In this document: positions 19,507-27,358 of the stretch, in pieces
Layout of the letters: every line of letters begins with the position of its first letter
Numbering within the stretch: the first letter of the stretch is position 1
Assembly: GCA_938006335.1 (NCBI GenBank)
Contig: CALLMF010000041.1
Coordinates: 1 to 64,000 of the forward strand
Direction of reading: 5' to 3'
From: an uncultured Granulosicoccaceae bacterium
GTDB taxonomy: Bacteria > Pseudomonadota > Gammaproteobacteria > Granulosicoccales > Granulosicoccaceae
DNA length: 64,000 nucleotides
Position numbers and translations under genes: made by a program
Notes under the pieces: model-generated
Database searches by the model: none
Seen by the model: the letters and a program-made list of their open reading frames with translations, nothing else
What the model was told of the DNA's origin: nothing

Positions 19507-20808
19507 TTACGGGGTGTACCAGGCGTCGAGATTGGACTGAGCTTCCTCAGCGGCCTCTTCCGGCGTCATCGAGCCATTGATCACGTTGGCAGATAGCGTC
19601 CACAACTGTGTGCCAAGAGCGGGCTCGCCGCGTGACAGGATCTGGTCTGCGACCCGAATGGTGGATTCGCAGGTATCACGCATGGCGATGAACTCTGCAG
19701 CCAGGGGGTTCTCGACTTCAATGGCATTGGTGGACAATGAGAAGAAGCCGGGAGCTGCGTTGGTCAGCAGGCTTGCGAATTCCTGAGTGGTCGTCCACTC
19801 GAGAAACGTCTTGACCGCGTCCGCGTTTTCGGTGGCGGCGTTCATGCCTATGCCGATGTCGGTGTGATCGCTGATGTAGCAGGTGCTGTCGGCGTCAAGC
19901 TTGGGTGGAGCAAAGGCGCCGAGTTCGAAGTCAGCATTTTCCTGAAAACCGGTGATTTCCCAGGAGCCGGTGGGGTAGATGGCAGCACGTCCGAGCGTGA
20001 ACAGGTTCTGGCTGTCGGTGTATCCCTGCGCCTGATACCCGTCACCTAGATAGGGCACCCACTTCTGTATCTCCGTAAACGCTGCCACAAAGGCTTCGTT
20101 CGTCAGCTTTTCATCACCGGAAAGCAGGGCAAGGCGGCCTTCTTCGCCGTTCCAGAAGGAAGGGCCTACATTGGTGAAGCCCATGGTGGCAGCTTCCCAT
20201 TGGTCCTTGGTGCCCATGGCCATCGGGATATAGCTGCCTTCTTCCTTGATGGTATCGAGCGTTGCGTAGAATTCGTCGAGGGTATTGGGTACATCGACAC
20301 CCAGTTCCTCGAAGGCGGTCTTGTTGTACATGAAGCCATGTATGACCGAGGCCATGGGGACACAGAATGTCGCTGAGCCATCATCGGTAGACCAGGCGGC
20401 ACGGGCCACATCACTGAAGTTGTCCTGCAGTCCGGGTAGATCCTTGATGTCGGCGAGGTAGCCACTGTCGTAGAGCTTGAGGGCGCGATCAAACGGACGG
20501 CATACAATGATGTCGCCCGCGGTACCGCCGGACAGGCGTGTGGTTATCGCGGCGTCGTATTCGGTCGGTGTGGTCGGTGTGAACTGAACATCGATTTCCG
20601 GATACTGGGCTTCGAACACGGGCAGGATCTGTTCATCCCAGATGACCTGATCTTCCGCGCGCCAGCTCTCGATGGTGATGACAGTCTCGGCCGCGGTAGC
20701 CACACCGCATAGTCCAAGCGTGAGGACCGCCAGGCTTCCAGGCAGCTTGCTGAACACGGGTGATTGAAGTGCTTGGACAAGGTATTTGCTATTCACGTTC
20801 GGCTCCAT
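19507..20808 (-). CDS. Extracellular sugar-binding protein of ABC importer
   Basis: This 433-residue family 1 solute-binding protein captures the substrate in the periplasm. A signal peptide ends near CGVATAAETV, and the mature protein starts with ITIESWRAEDQVIWDEQ, typical of sugar binders. Aromatic-rich segments such as IYPTGSWEITGFQ fit a saccharide site. It is the first gene of the importer operon. It diverges from the kinase-nagA-murQ operon, with 114 bases between starts. An amino sugar or muropeptide-derived sugar is the likely ligand, by context. Confidence 0.92.
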   Translation of the reverse strand: MEPNVNSKYLVQALQSPVFSKLPGSLAVLTLGLCGVATAAETVITIESWRAEDQVIWDEQILPVFEAQYPEIDVQFTPTTPTEYDAAITTRLSGGTAGDIIVCRPFDRALKLYDSGYLADIKDLPGLQDNFSDVARAAWSTDDGSATFCVPMASVIHGFMYNKTAFEELGVDVPNTLDEFYATLDTIKEEGSYIPMAMGTKDQWEAATMGFTNVGPSFWNGEEGRLALLSGDEKLTNEAFVAAFTEIQKWVPYLGDGYQAQGYTDSQNLFTLGRAAIYPTGSWEITGFQENADFELGAFAPPKLDADSTCYISDHTDIGIGMNAATENADAVKTFLEWTTTQEFASLLTNAAPGFFSLSTNAIEVENPLAAEFIAMRDTCESTIRVADQILSRGEPALGTQLWTLSANVINGSMTPEEAAEEAQSNLDAWYTP

Positions 20809-20809
20809 G

Positions 20810-20839
20810 GAGTGGGTGGGCGCATTGCGAGGCCCACTC
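20810..20839. promoter_or_regulatory. Inverted repeat in divergent importer/amino-sugar control region
   Basis: GAGTGGG (20810-20816) and CCCACTC (20833-20839) form an inverted repeat immediately before the solute-binding protein ATG, between two divergent operons. It could be a repressor operator or a leader hairpin. No regulator gene of the LacI, GntR or ROK type is next to it, so the controlling protein is unknown. A TACAAT hexamer at 20866-20871 could be a -10 element for the rightward operon. Confidence 0.3.
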
Positions 20840-20922
20840 GATAGTAGCGGGAGGTCAGGTCTCGTTACAATCCTTGATGAGTCCTTTTTTCAGGCCCCGC
20901 CCGTCGTTTACCAGGAAACTCC

Positions 20923-21771
20923 ATGCTGATTGCCGTTGACGGAGGCGCCACGCATTGCCGCCTTGCGCTGTTTGATGATGCTGGATGCCGCGTCAGCGAG
21001 AGCCACATCGAGCAGCCGGCCAGTCTTACGGTCAGTGTCGAACAGGCGGATCGTGTGGTGCGTGAAGGCATTGATGCACTAGCCCGCGAGGCGGGTGTCA
21101 CGCTAGAAGATGTTCCACTGGCGTGCGGACTTGCAGGCTCTCTGCGTGTCGCATTAAAGCGGCGCTTCATCGAGCAGTTTGCCGATGAGCGAGTGGTCAA
21201 CGTGTGGACCGATGGCCATGCGCAACTGGCGGGTGTTACTGGCGGAGGCCCCGGTGCATGTCTTGCGGTGGGGACCGGCAGCGTCATTCATTGGCAAACG
21301 TCGGCCGGTGAGGTCGGCATGGCGGGTGGTTGGGGCTATCCTGTCGGCGATGAAGCATCGGCGGCATGGCTGGGTATGCACGTGTTGCAGGAGTACGTAC
21401 GCGCTATCGACAGAAAGGAAGTCTTGACACCGTTATGGCACGCGCTTGGCGAGACAGTCGGTACGTCGGTAGAGGACATACAAGCGTGGACAACCTGTAG
21501 TCGTTCATCAACGATAGGTTCGCTTGCGATGCTGGTGTCGCAACATGCGGAGTCCGGCGATGCATCAGCAACACGGTTGCTTGATCGTGGTGCCGATGAA
21601 TGTGAGCAGCTGATTGCCGTAGCCCCGGACAAGCTGCCTCTTTGGATCTGTGGCGGCCTGTGCAAGACCTATGAGCCATTGCTACGTGCAAGAGGCTATC
21701 GCTTCGAAGACATCAGGGGAGATGCGCTTGATGGTTTGCGGCGGCTCGCACTGCTGAGTACCCACTCATGA
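20923..21771 (+). CDS. BadF/BadG-family amino-sugar kinase (GlcNAc or MurNAc kinase)
   Basis: This 282-residue ATPase of the BadF/BadG/BcrA/BcrD fold includes N-acetylglucosamine kinases and the clostridial MurK, which phosphorylates both GlcNAc and MurNAc. The phosphate-1 motif DGGATHCRLALFD starts the protein, the phosphate-2 region has LAVGTGSV, and GGWGYPVGDEASAAWLG is a family hallmark. The stop overlaps the start of nagA by four bases, so translational coupling is likely. Its products would be GlcNAc-6-phosphate and possibly MurNAc-6-phosphate, the substrates of the two following enzymes. Confidence 0.85.
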   Translation: MLIAVDGGATHCRLALFDDAGCRVSESHIEQPASLTVSVEQADRVVREGIDALAREAGVTLEDVPLACGLAGSLRVALKRRFIEQFADERVVNVWTDGHAQLAGVTGGGPGACLAVGTGSVIHWQTSAGEVGMAGGWGYPVGDEASAAWLGMHVLQEYVRAIDRKEVLTPLWHALGETVGTSVEDIQAWTTCSRSSTIGSLAMLVSQHAESGDASATRLLDRGADECEQLIAVAPDKLPLWICGGLCKTYEPLLRARGYRFEDIRGDALDGLRRLALLSTHS

Positions 21772-22853
21772 TCGCCGGACACTTCCTGCTTGAATCCGGT
21801 TGGCAGTCGTCGCGCTGTTCGCATGCTCATGAGGTACAAAGCCTCGAGCCGATTGCCCACTCAGCTGAACTACCGTACTTCCAGCCTGCACCGATAGATC
21901 TGCATGTGCACGGTGCGGGTGGGCACGATGTCATGGCAGGCGAGGTCAGCCTTCGACGCGTACTTGCGACGCAAGCGCAGCTGGGGTGTGGTGCCTTGCT
22001 TGCAACATCAGTGGCCACGCCCATAGAAGCGATAGACGATTTCATCGATTCGGTTCGCAAGGTCATGGCATCGCCTGACCCAGGCTCGGCAATCTTGTTG
22101 GGTGCGCATCTTGAAGGCCCGTTCATCAACCCGAATAAGTTGGGCGCACAGCCTCCTCACGCGAGTGCAGTGGATTCCAACGCGTTGGAGCGTTGGTTGT
22201 CGAGCGGCGTGGTACGTGTTGTGACTTTCGCCCCGGAGATGGATGCAGAGAATGTTGTTCCAGTGATGTGCGAGCGGTACGGGGTCAAGGCGCAAATCGG
22301 CCATTCGCTATGCGATTGCTGGCAGGCCAACGCTGCACTGCAGGCGGGGTGTGGGGTCACGCATTTATGGAACGCGATGAGCGGCGCATCGCACCGCGAT
22401 GGGGGCGTGGCTGTCGCCGCGCTGGCAACGGCGCATTCTGCCGAGATCATCATCGACGGTATTCACGTGGACGAAATGGCGTTTCGCGCTGCGTATCGAG
22501 CGATACCGAACCTGTATGCGGTAACCGATGGAACGGCAGCAGTCGGCATGCCGGATGGGGTCTACCGTCTGGGTTCTCATGATGTACAACGTATCGGGAA
22601 CACGGTGCAGCTCGACGACGGTACGCTGGCTGGCAGTTGTCTTGACCAGATACGTCTGTGCGAGGTGCTGCGTGCGTGGGGGCTAGGCTGGGAAGAAATC
22701 TCTCAACTGCACAGTGCCCGGCCAGCCGCATGGATTGACGAGGCGTCGCTGGGTCGAATCGCTCCTGGATGCGGTGCGCATTGGCTCGAGCGTATTGATG
22801 AAGAACTGGTAGCCCTGTGGCTGAACGGCGAACGACTGGAGATCAGGCATTGA
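21768..22853 (+). CDS. nagA: N-acetylglucosamine-6-phosphate deacetylase
   Basis: This amidohydrolase removes acetate from GlcNAc-6-phosphate to give glucosamine-6-phosphate. It has 361 residues. Motifs are DLHVHGAGGHDVMAG (the HxHG-type site), GAHLEGPFINPNKLGA with the metal-ligand glutamate, CGVTHLWNAMSGASHRDGG and VTDGTAAVGMPDG. It overlaps both neighbours: the kinase by ATGA at its start and the etherase at its end. Glucosamine-6-phosphate deaminase (nagB) is not in the cluster. Confidence 0.93.
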   Translation: MIAGHFLLESGWQSSRCSHAHEVQSLEPIAHSAELPYFQPAPIDLHVHGAGGHDVMAGEVSLRRVLATQAQLGCGALLATSVATPIEAIDDFIDSVRKVMASPDPGSAILLGAHLEGPFINPNKLGAQPPHASAVDSNALERWLSSGVVRVVTFAPEMDAENVVPVMCERYGVKAQIGHSLCDCWQANAALQAGCGVTHLWNAMSGASHRDGGVAVAALATAHSAEIIIDGIHVDEMAFRAAYRAIPNLYAVTDGTAAVGMPDGVYRLGSHDVQRIGNTVQLDDGTLAGSCLDQIRLCEVLRAWGLGWEEISQLHSARPAAWIDEASLGRIAPGCGAHWLERIDEELVALWLNGERLEIRH

Positions 22854-23752
22854 GCGATACCGAATCGATCGACAATGGATTGCCTGCACTCGATCAGCAG
22901 TCCACCTCGGCACTGGTTGCCGGTATCGTTGGCAGTCAGCGAGATGCGCTTGACCGATTGCTACTGCGCGGCGCGTCGCTGGCCAGCGCTGTCGATGCAG
23001 CAGCAGAACGCCTGGGCGCGGGTGAAGGTCGACTGGTAATGGTCGGCGCTGGTGCGTCCGGGCGCATTTGCGTGCAGGACGGTGCCGAGTTGTGGCCCAC
23101 GTTTGGTTGGCCTCATGAGCGTCTCGAGCTTGTCATGGCGGGTGGTTCCGATGCGCTTGTACACAGTATCGAAGGTGTCGAAGACGACGCTGCAGCAGCT
23201 CGACAACAAGCGACTGCATTGCGGATAGGGGCAATGGACGTCGTGGTGGGCGTAGCCGCCAGTGGCCGATCACCGTGGACGGTCGAGTGGATAGAGACGG
23301 CAGCGCAACATGGCGCCTTGACCATTGGTATCAGTGGCAACGCAGCAACGCCACTACTCGCAGCTGCTGGCTACGGTATTGCACTCAGCAGTGGGCCCGA
23401 GGTGCTTGCCGGTAGCACGCGTCTCGCTGCCGGAACGTCACAGAAGGCCGCGCTGAATGCTTTCAGCACTGCATTGATGATCAGGTTGAATCGTAGTTAC
23501 GGCAACCTGATGGTCGACATGGCTGCACGCAACGCAAAGCTCGATGTCAGGCGGCAGACGATGCTCAAGGCGATCGTGCCGGATGCGACCGACGAGGCGG
23601 TAGCCGATGCGCTCGTGGAGGCTGACGGCTGGGTCAAGCTTGCGGTGTTGCTTCTCAAGGGGGACTCCGTTGAACAAGCACGGGAACGTCTTGCGGGTCA
23701 CGCCGGTTCCTTGCGTCTGGCTCTGGCAGCGCTCGCAAAGACAAAAAAATAG
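22850..23752 (+). CDS. murQ: N-acetylmuramic acid-6-phosphate etherase (MurQ-like)
   Basis: This SIS-domain lyase cleaves the lactyl ether of MurNAc-6-phosphate to GlcNAc-6-phosphate and lactate. It has GAGASGRI, VVGVAASGRSPW, the signature GPEVLAGSTRLAAGTSQK and YGNLMVDMAARNAKL. Two glutamates reported as catalytic in E. coli MurQ appear conserved, in DGAEL and SIEGVED. I chose the TTG at 22850, which overlaps the nagA stop by four bases; an ATG at 22817 would add 11 residues inside nagA. The stop lies in a terminator-like hairpin. The C-terminal part is more diverged from E. coli, so an SIS-type deaminase role is a minor alternative. Confidence 0.85.
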   Translation: MSDTESIDNGLPALDQQSTSALVAGIVGSQRDALDRLLLRGASLASAVDAAAERLGAGEGRLVMVGAGASGRICVQDGAELWPTFGWPHERLELVMAGGSDALVHSIEGVEDDAAAARQQATALRIGAMDVVVGVAASGRSPWTVEWIETAAQHGALTIGISGNAATPLLAAAGYGIALSSGPEVLAGSTRLAAGTSQKAALNAFSTALMIRLNRSYGNLMVDMAARNAKLDVRRQTMLKAIVPDATDEAVADALVEADGWVKLAVLLLKGDSVEQARERLAGHAGSLRLALAALAKTKK

Positions 23753-23777
23753 CCGCCCCGTTTTGCAGGGCGGCTAT
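23743..23777 (-). terminator. Intrinsic terminator for the DUF937 gene, overlapping murQ stop
   Basis: A ten-pair perfect stem (23749-23758 with 23768-23777, including TAGCCGCCC/GGGCGGCTA) has a nine-base loop. Seven A residues precede it on the plus strand (23743-23749). Read on the minus strand this is a GC-rich hairpin followed by a U-tract, placed 100 bases after the DUF937 stop. On the plus strand the hairpin lacks a following U-run but may still slow murQ transcripts. Confidence 0.8.
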
Positions 23778-23876
23778 CAGGGGTGAGCATCGTGCCTGGG
23801 TAAGGCCTTGGCTCTGAGGCTGTTGTTGCTTGTCAGCTAGCAAGCAGCCCGTTGAACATCCTGTTGGTGTGGTGGA

Positions 23877-25109
23877 TCAACCCGCCAGATCAGACAGGCT
23901 GCCGAGCATCGGACCGACGACCGGCTCGATGATTGGACCAACGCCGGGGAGGGCCGACGCCTTTTCAATCAGCGGCTGCAGAGCGCTTATACCGCCTTGC
24001 ATCATCGTTGCTAGTGGGCCCTTGGCGGCATCAGGCAAACGCTTGAATACTTCACCGAACTGGGAAGCGCCTTCACTGGCCTCGGTGAGTTGAGGCAAGG
24101 CAGCCGTTGCAGAGTCGGCGTCCGTGATGCCGCTGAGCGCGCCGCTGGCGGACCCGAATACACCGTCAAGCTGGCCAGTAAGCGCATCCATGTTTACGCC
24201 ATCAGGCAGTGCGGCCTTGGCAGCATCCATCGCGTCGGTGGGTATGCCGTCGGTGACACTCGTGAACGCGGCAGTCGCGGACGCTGCGCCATCAGACGCT
24301 GCCTGCCCAGCCTGCTCGACCGCGCTGCCAGCAGCGTCAGTCACAGCACTGGCATCGGGTACTTCTACATCCTTGCCGCCCAGGAACTTCAGGCCGAAGA
24401 AGGCAAGGGCTGCGACGACCGCAGCAGGAATCAGCCACTTGGGTAGCCCGCCACTCTTGGGTGTATCGATGTGGGGTGTATCGACGTGGGGTGCGCTGAC
24501 GTCAGGAGCTGACACCTTGGGCGCACTGACGTTTGGTGCCGTTGCGGCACCGCCTCCAGCAATACTGTCAAAAAAGCCTTGTGTAGACAGTTGTTCCGAT
24601 ACGCCTTGTGGCATTGCAGCGTTGATATTTGACTGCTGTGAATTGAGCATTGACGTGAGGCCGGATGCATCGAGTCCGCCGCCGAGCACCTGCTTCTTGA
24701 TGACCCCGATAATGATGGGCGCAAGCATGCCGAGCAGCGACGAAGAGTTGCCACGTCCAATACCGGCGACGCTACCAATGACGTTTGCCAGCGTGCCGAG
24801 TGCGCCACCGCCGAGCAGTGATGTCAGCAGGTTGGTGCCCTGATCGGCGAGGTTGCTTCCTTGCCCTTGACTCAGCATCGAGCCCAGGTTGCCGAGCAGT
24901 CCATCGTCCTGCTTGTTGACGGCTTCGAGAAGCGCACCCGCTCCACCGGGCTTGTTGGCAGATCCCGTCAAGCCACTGAGCAGGCCAGGTATGGCACCGC
25001 TCAGTGCTGACGATGCTTGATTGGAATCGGTACCGGCAGCTCCTGCCAGTTGCCCAAGCAGTTGATCGCTGATCTGGTCCTTGACTAGGTCGACAATGTT
25101 AAAAGCCAT
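23877..25109 (-). CDS. DUF937 (YidB-like) protein with a membrane segment
   Basis: This 410-residue protein is of unknown function. The N-terminal ~180 residues are a DUF937/YidB-like region rich in Gly, Leu and Ser (MAFNIVDLVKDQISDQLLGQ, LLGMLAPIIIGVIKKQV). A low-complexity linker repeats short SAP-Val and DTP motifs. A single hydrophobic helix follows (WLIPAAVVAALAFFGLKFL), then an Ala-rich C-terminal domain. The ATG at 25109 (MAFNIVD) is preferred over 25157 because homologues start at this motif. It is monocistronic with its own terminator at 23743-23777. Confidence 0.75.
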   Translation of the reverse strand: MAFNIVDLVKDQISDQLLGQLAGAAGTDSNQASSALSGAIPGLLSGLTGSANKPGGAGALLEAVNKQDDGLLGNLGSMLSQGQGSNLADQGTNLLTSLLGGGALGTLANVIGSVAGIGRGNSSSLLGMLAPIIIGVIKKQVLGGGLDASGLTSMLNSQQSNINAAMPQGVSEQLSTQGFFDSIAGGGAATAPNVSAPKVSAPDVSAPHVDTPHIDTPKSGGLPKWLIPAAVVAALAFFGLKFLGGKDVEVPDASAVTDAAGSAVEQAGQAASDGAASATAAFTSVTDGIPTDAMDAAKAALPDGVNMDALTGQLDGVFGSASGALSGITDADSATAALPQLTEASEGASQFGEVFKRLPDAAKGPLATMMQGGISALQPLIEKASALPGVGPIIEPVVGPMLGSLSDLAG

Positions 25110-25285
25110 TGTAGTTTTCCGTTTATGCGACAGACGAAAGATGAATGCAGCACGCACTCACCAAGTACGGAAATGGTACGTGACTACCGATTCCTACAGG
25201 GTGTCAGGCTTGTAAGCAACTGAAAACTATCCGCAATCCTGTCGTGGGCCGAGAGTATGTCGATGTGTCTGGTTTTTGACTCGAC

Positions 25286-26266
25286 TTATGCCGCATCAGC
25301 CGCAGCGAAATCATCCTCCAGGTACACGCGGATGATCTCTTCCATGCTTTTTTCTGCCTGAAAGCCGAGCTCCAGGGCACGTGAGGCCTCGAAGTCTTCT
25401 GGCCAGTTGGCAACGATTGCATCGATAGTCGGGTCGGGTTCGCGGTCAATCAATTTCACAGCGTCACTGCCCACAACGTTCCGCAACGCTTCAATTTGCT
25501 CGGCAACCGTGGCGCACAGACCCGGCAAGCTCAAGGTCCGCCTCGGGCCGATGGTATCGCCGTCCATCTCGGCTGCCTTGATCAGAAAGTCGATGGAGGT
25601 ACGTGGGCTGGCAAACCAGTGACGAACGCGGTCGCTGACAGGCAGGACGGCGCGCTTGCCGTGGATGGGTTCGCGCAGAATGTTGGAAAAGAATCCGGAG
25701 GCTGCGCGGTTGGGTTTGCCGGGTCGAATGCAGATGGTGGGCAAGCGCAAGCCGATGCCATCAAAACAACCGCGTCGCGTGTAGTCCGCAAGCAGCAGCT
25801 CGCCAATGGCTTTCTGGGTGCCGTAGCTGGTGAGCGGCGTCGTGAAAAAGTCATCCCGGATGCGATCCGGAAACGGCGCGCCGAACACCGCGATCGAAGA
25901 TGTGAACAACACGCGTGGCGTGTAGTCGTCGCCTGCGTCTCGTATGGCATCAAAGAGGGCCCGTGTGGCATCGAGGTTGATGCGGTAGCCGGCGTCGAAG
26001 TCGGCTTCCGCCTCACCTGACACGATCGCTGCCAGATGGAAGATCACATCCGGTCGAGCTTCCACCAGTTTCTCGGCCGCGCCAGAGGCAGAAAGATCGA
26101 CCTGCGCAGTATCAATGACGATGGACGTTGCCGGTGACCGTGGCGTCACGACATCCACCAACGTCAGGGCGGTAATGGCCGTGCCGCCGAGCGCACCGCT
26201 GTCGAGCAATCGTGCTGTGAGCTTGGCGCCGATCATGCCCGCGGCGCCGATGATGAGAATCCTCAT
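25286..26266 (-). CDS. denD: SDR dehydrogenase, D-erythronate dehydrogenase type
   Basis: This extended short-chain dehydrogenase/reductase of 326 residues has the NAD-binding motif GAAGMIGAKL, an active-site serine region (LFTSSIAVFG) and the YxxxK pair in SYGTQKAIGELLLADY. The sequence closely resembles DenD, which oxidises D-erythronate to 2-oxo-tetronate in the acid-sugar pathway with OtnI, OtnK and OtnC. Its start overlaps the stop of the isomerase gene by four bases (ATGA), so the pair is one operon. The OtnK kinase and OtnC decarboxylase are not nearby. Confidence 0.8.
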   Translation of the reverse strand: MRILIIGAAGMIGAKLTARLLDSGALGGTAITALTLVDVVTPRSPATSIVIDTAQVDLSASGAAEKLVEARPDVIFHLAAIVSGEAEADFDAGYRINLDATRALFDAIRDAGDDYTPRVLFTSSIAVFGAPFPDRIRDDFFTTPLTSYGTQKAIGELLLADYTRRGCFDGIGLRLPTICIRPGKPNRAASGFFSNILREPIHGKRAVLPVSDRVRHWFASPRTSIDFLIKAAEMDGDTIGPRRTLSLPGLCATVAEQIEALRNVVGSDAVKLIDREPDPTIDAIVANWPEDFEASRALELGFQAEKSMEEIIRVYLEDDFAAADAA

Positions 26267-27036
26267 GTCAGTGAGTTGCGTAGAGCGTCACGCCAGGCGA
26301 ATGCCGAGGCGCCGGTGAGGGACGGGGTGTATTCGCAGCCGTATGCGCCGTCGTAGCCGGTGTCGATCAAGCCTGGAATGAGTGCAGCGTAGTCGAGTGC
26401 TTCGTCAGGTCCGTGGCCGGGTTCGGCACGTGCTGGCACCGAAGCGATCTGCACGTGACCGATATGGGCCGCACACTCTCTTGCGCGTGCAAGCGTGTCG
26501 CCGTGTTCGGTCTCGATGTGGAAGCAATCGAACAGGATCTTGAGCCGCGGATGGTCGATCTCGGCGAGGACATTGAGCGCGACCTCCAGAGAGTTCAGGA
26601 AGTAGTCCGGCATCTTTGCCGAACAGATTGGCTCGATCAGAATGGTGCGAGGGGTGGCATCGAGGGCGTGACGCAGATTGGCGACGTAGATATCGCGTGC
26701 CTTGGCGTCCTTGGTCTTGCCGGCGAGGACGTGAATGGCGTGCGCGTCCAGTGCATCTGCCACGGCAACGGCGGCGTCGATGTCATGCCGGGCGCGAGAG
26801 GTTTCGCCCGGTATCGCCGCGCACCCGGCCGTAGGACCCATGGCCACGTTGAGGCCCAATACGGGCAGGCCGGTTGCAAGCACGCAATCGACGAGCGCGA
26901 TGGTGTCCTGCTGCTGCGCCTCGTCGTGAAACTCCAGCGCATCGAAACCATCGCGTGCAGCGGCGAGGATGCGATCGGTGAAGGAATGGTCCGGATAGAG
27001 GAAACCGGTGTTGGCAGAGAAGCGCAATGTAGTCAT
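26263..27036 (-). CDS. otnI: Hydroxypyruvate/2-oxo-tetronate isomerase (OtnI/Hyi family)
   Basis: This 257-residue TIM-barrel isomerase belongs to the hydroxypyruvate isomerase family. Conserved features are FSANTGFLYPDHSFTDR at the start, the metal-ligand glutamates in ILIEPICSAKMPDYFL and YGCEYTP, and KILFDCFHIETEHGD. Next to denD, the likely reaction is isomerisation of 2-oxo-tetronate to 3-oxo-tetronate; hydroxypyruvate to tartronate semialdehyde is the alternative. It is the upstream gene of the pair, with a 320-base gap before it. Confidence 0.85.
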   Translation of the reverse strand: MTTLRFSANTGFLYPDHSFTDRILAAARDGFDALEFHDEAQQQDTIALVDCVLATGLPVLGLNVAMGPTAGCAAIPGETSRARHDIDAAVAVADALDAHAIHVLAGKTKDAKARDIYVANLRHALDATPRTILIEPICSAKMPDYFLNSLEVALNVLAEIDHPRLKILFDCFHIETEHGDTLARARECAAHIGHVQIASVPARAEPGHGPDEALDYAALIPGLIDTGYDGAYGCEYTPSLTGASAFAWRDALRNSLT

Positions 27037-27358
27037 GCGGGAACAATAGCGCGACCTGAGGGGCGCAAGCTACTGTGAGTCCGCGCGGCCACCCGTTGTG
27101 AAAGCGCGCCGTTGGCCATTGACGGTCGCCCTGAGTCCCTGTCTCACTGGTCTTGAAGCGCTGCCTTGTCAGCCGCCAGGCCAAATGCAGGACCACGTCA
27201 CAGTCCTGATGCGTGCGCTGTTGATCGTCACGTCAAGGACTCTAGTTGGAATGCTACTACGAAAAAAAGAAAAAAATTAAGTAAAACGTTGATTTATATA
27301 GACATAGGCGCTATTTTTGCTATCACGAAAGTTCCTGTGAATCCACCTGTCAGTCCTG
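27037..27358. other. Gene-free 322-base gap with an AT-rich promoter-like segment
   Basis: I see no convincing gene here. The region separates the divergent otnI and HipA-like kinase genes. Bases 27250-27320 are strikingly A/T-rich for this genome. They contain TTGATT (27289-27294) and TATTTT (27312-27317) with a 17-base spacer, a plausible sigma-70 promoter for the kinase gene. The remainder has normal composition and should hold the otnI promoter, which I cannot place. Confidence 0.4.

Noticed and set aside
24400..24560. Short repeats in the DUF937 gene as a CRISPR or tandem DNA repeat
   Set aside because: The repetition reflects V-SAP and DTP amino-acid units in one coding frame, with no spacer structure.
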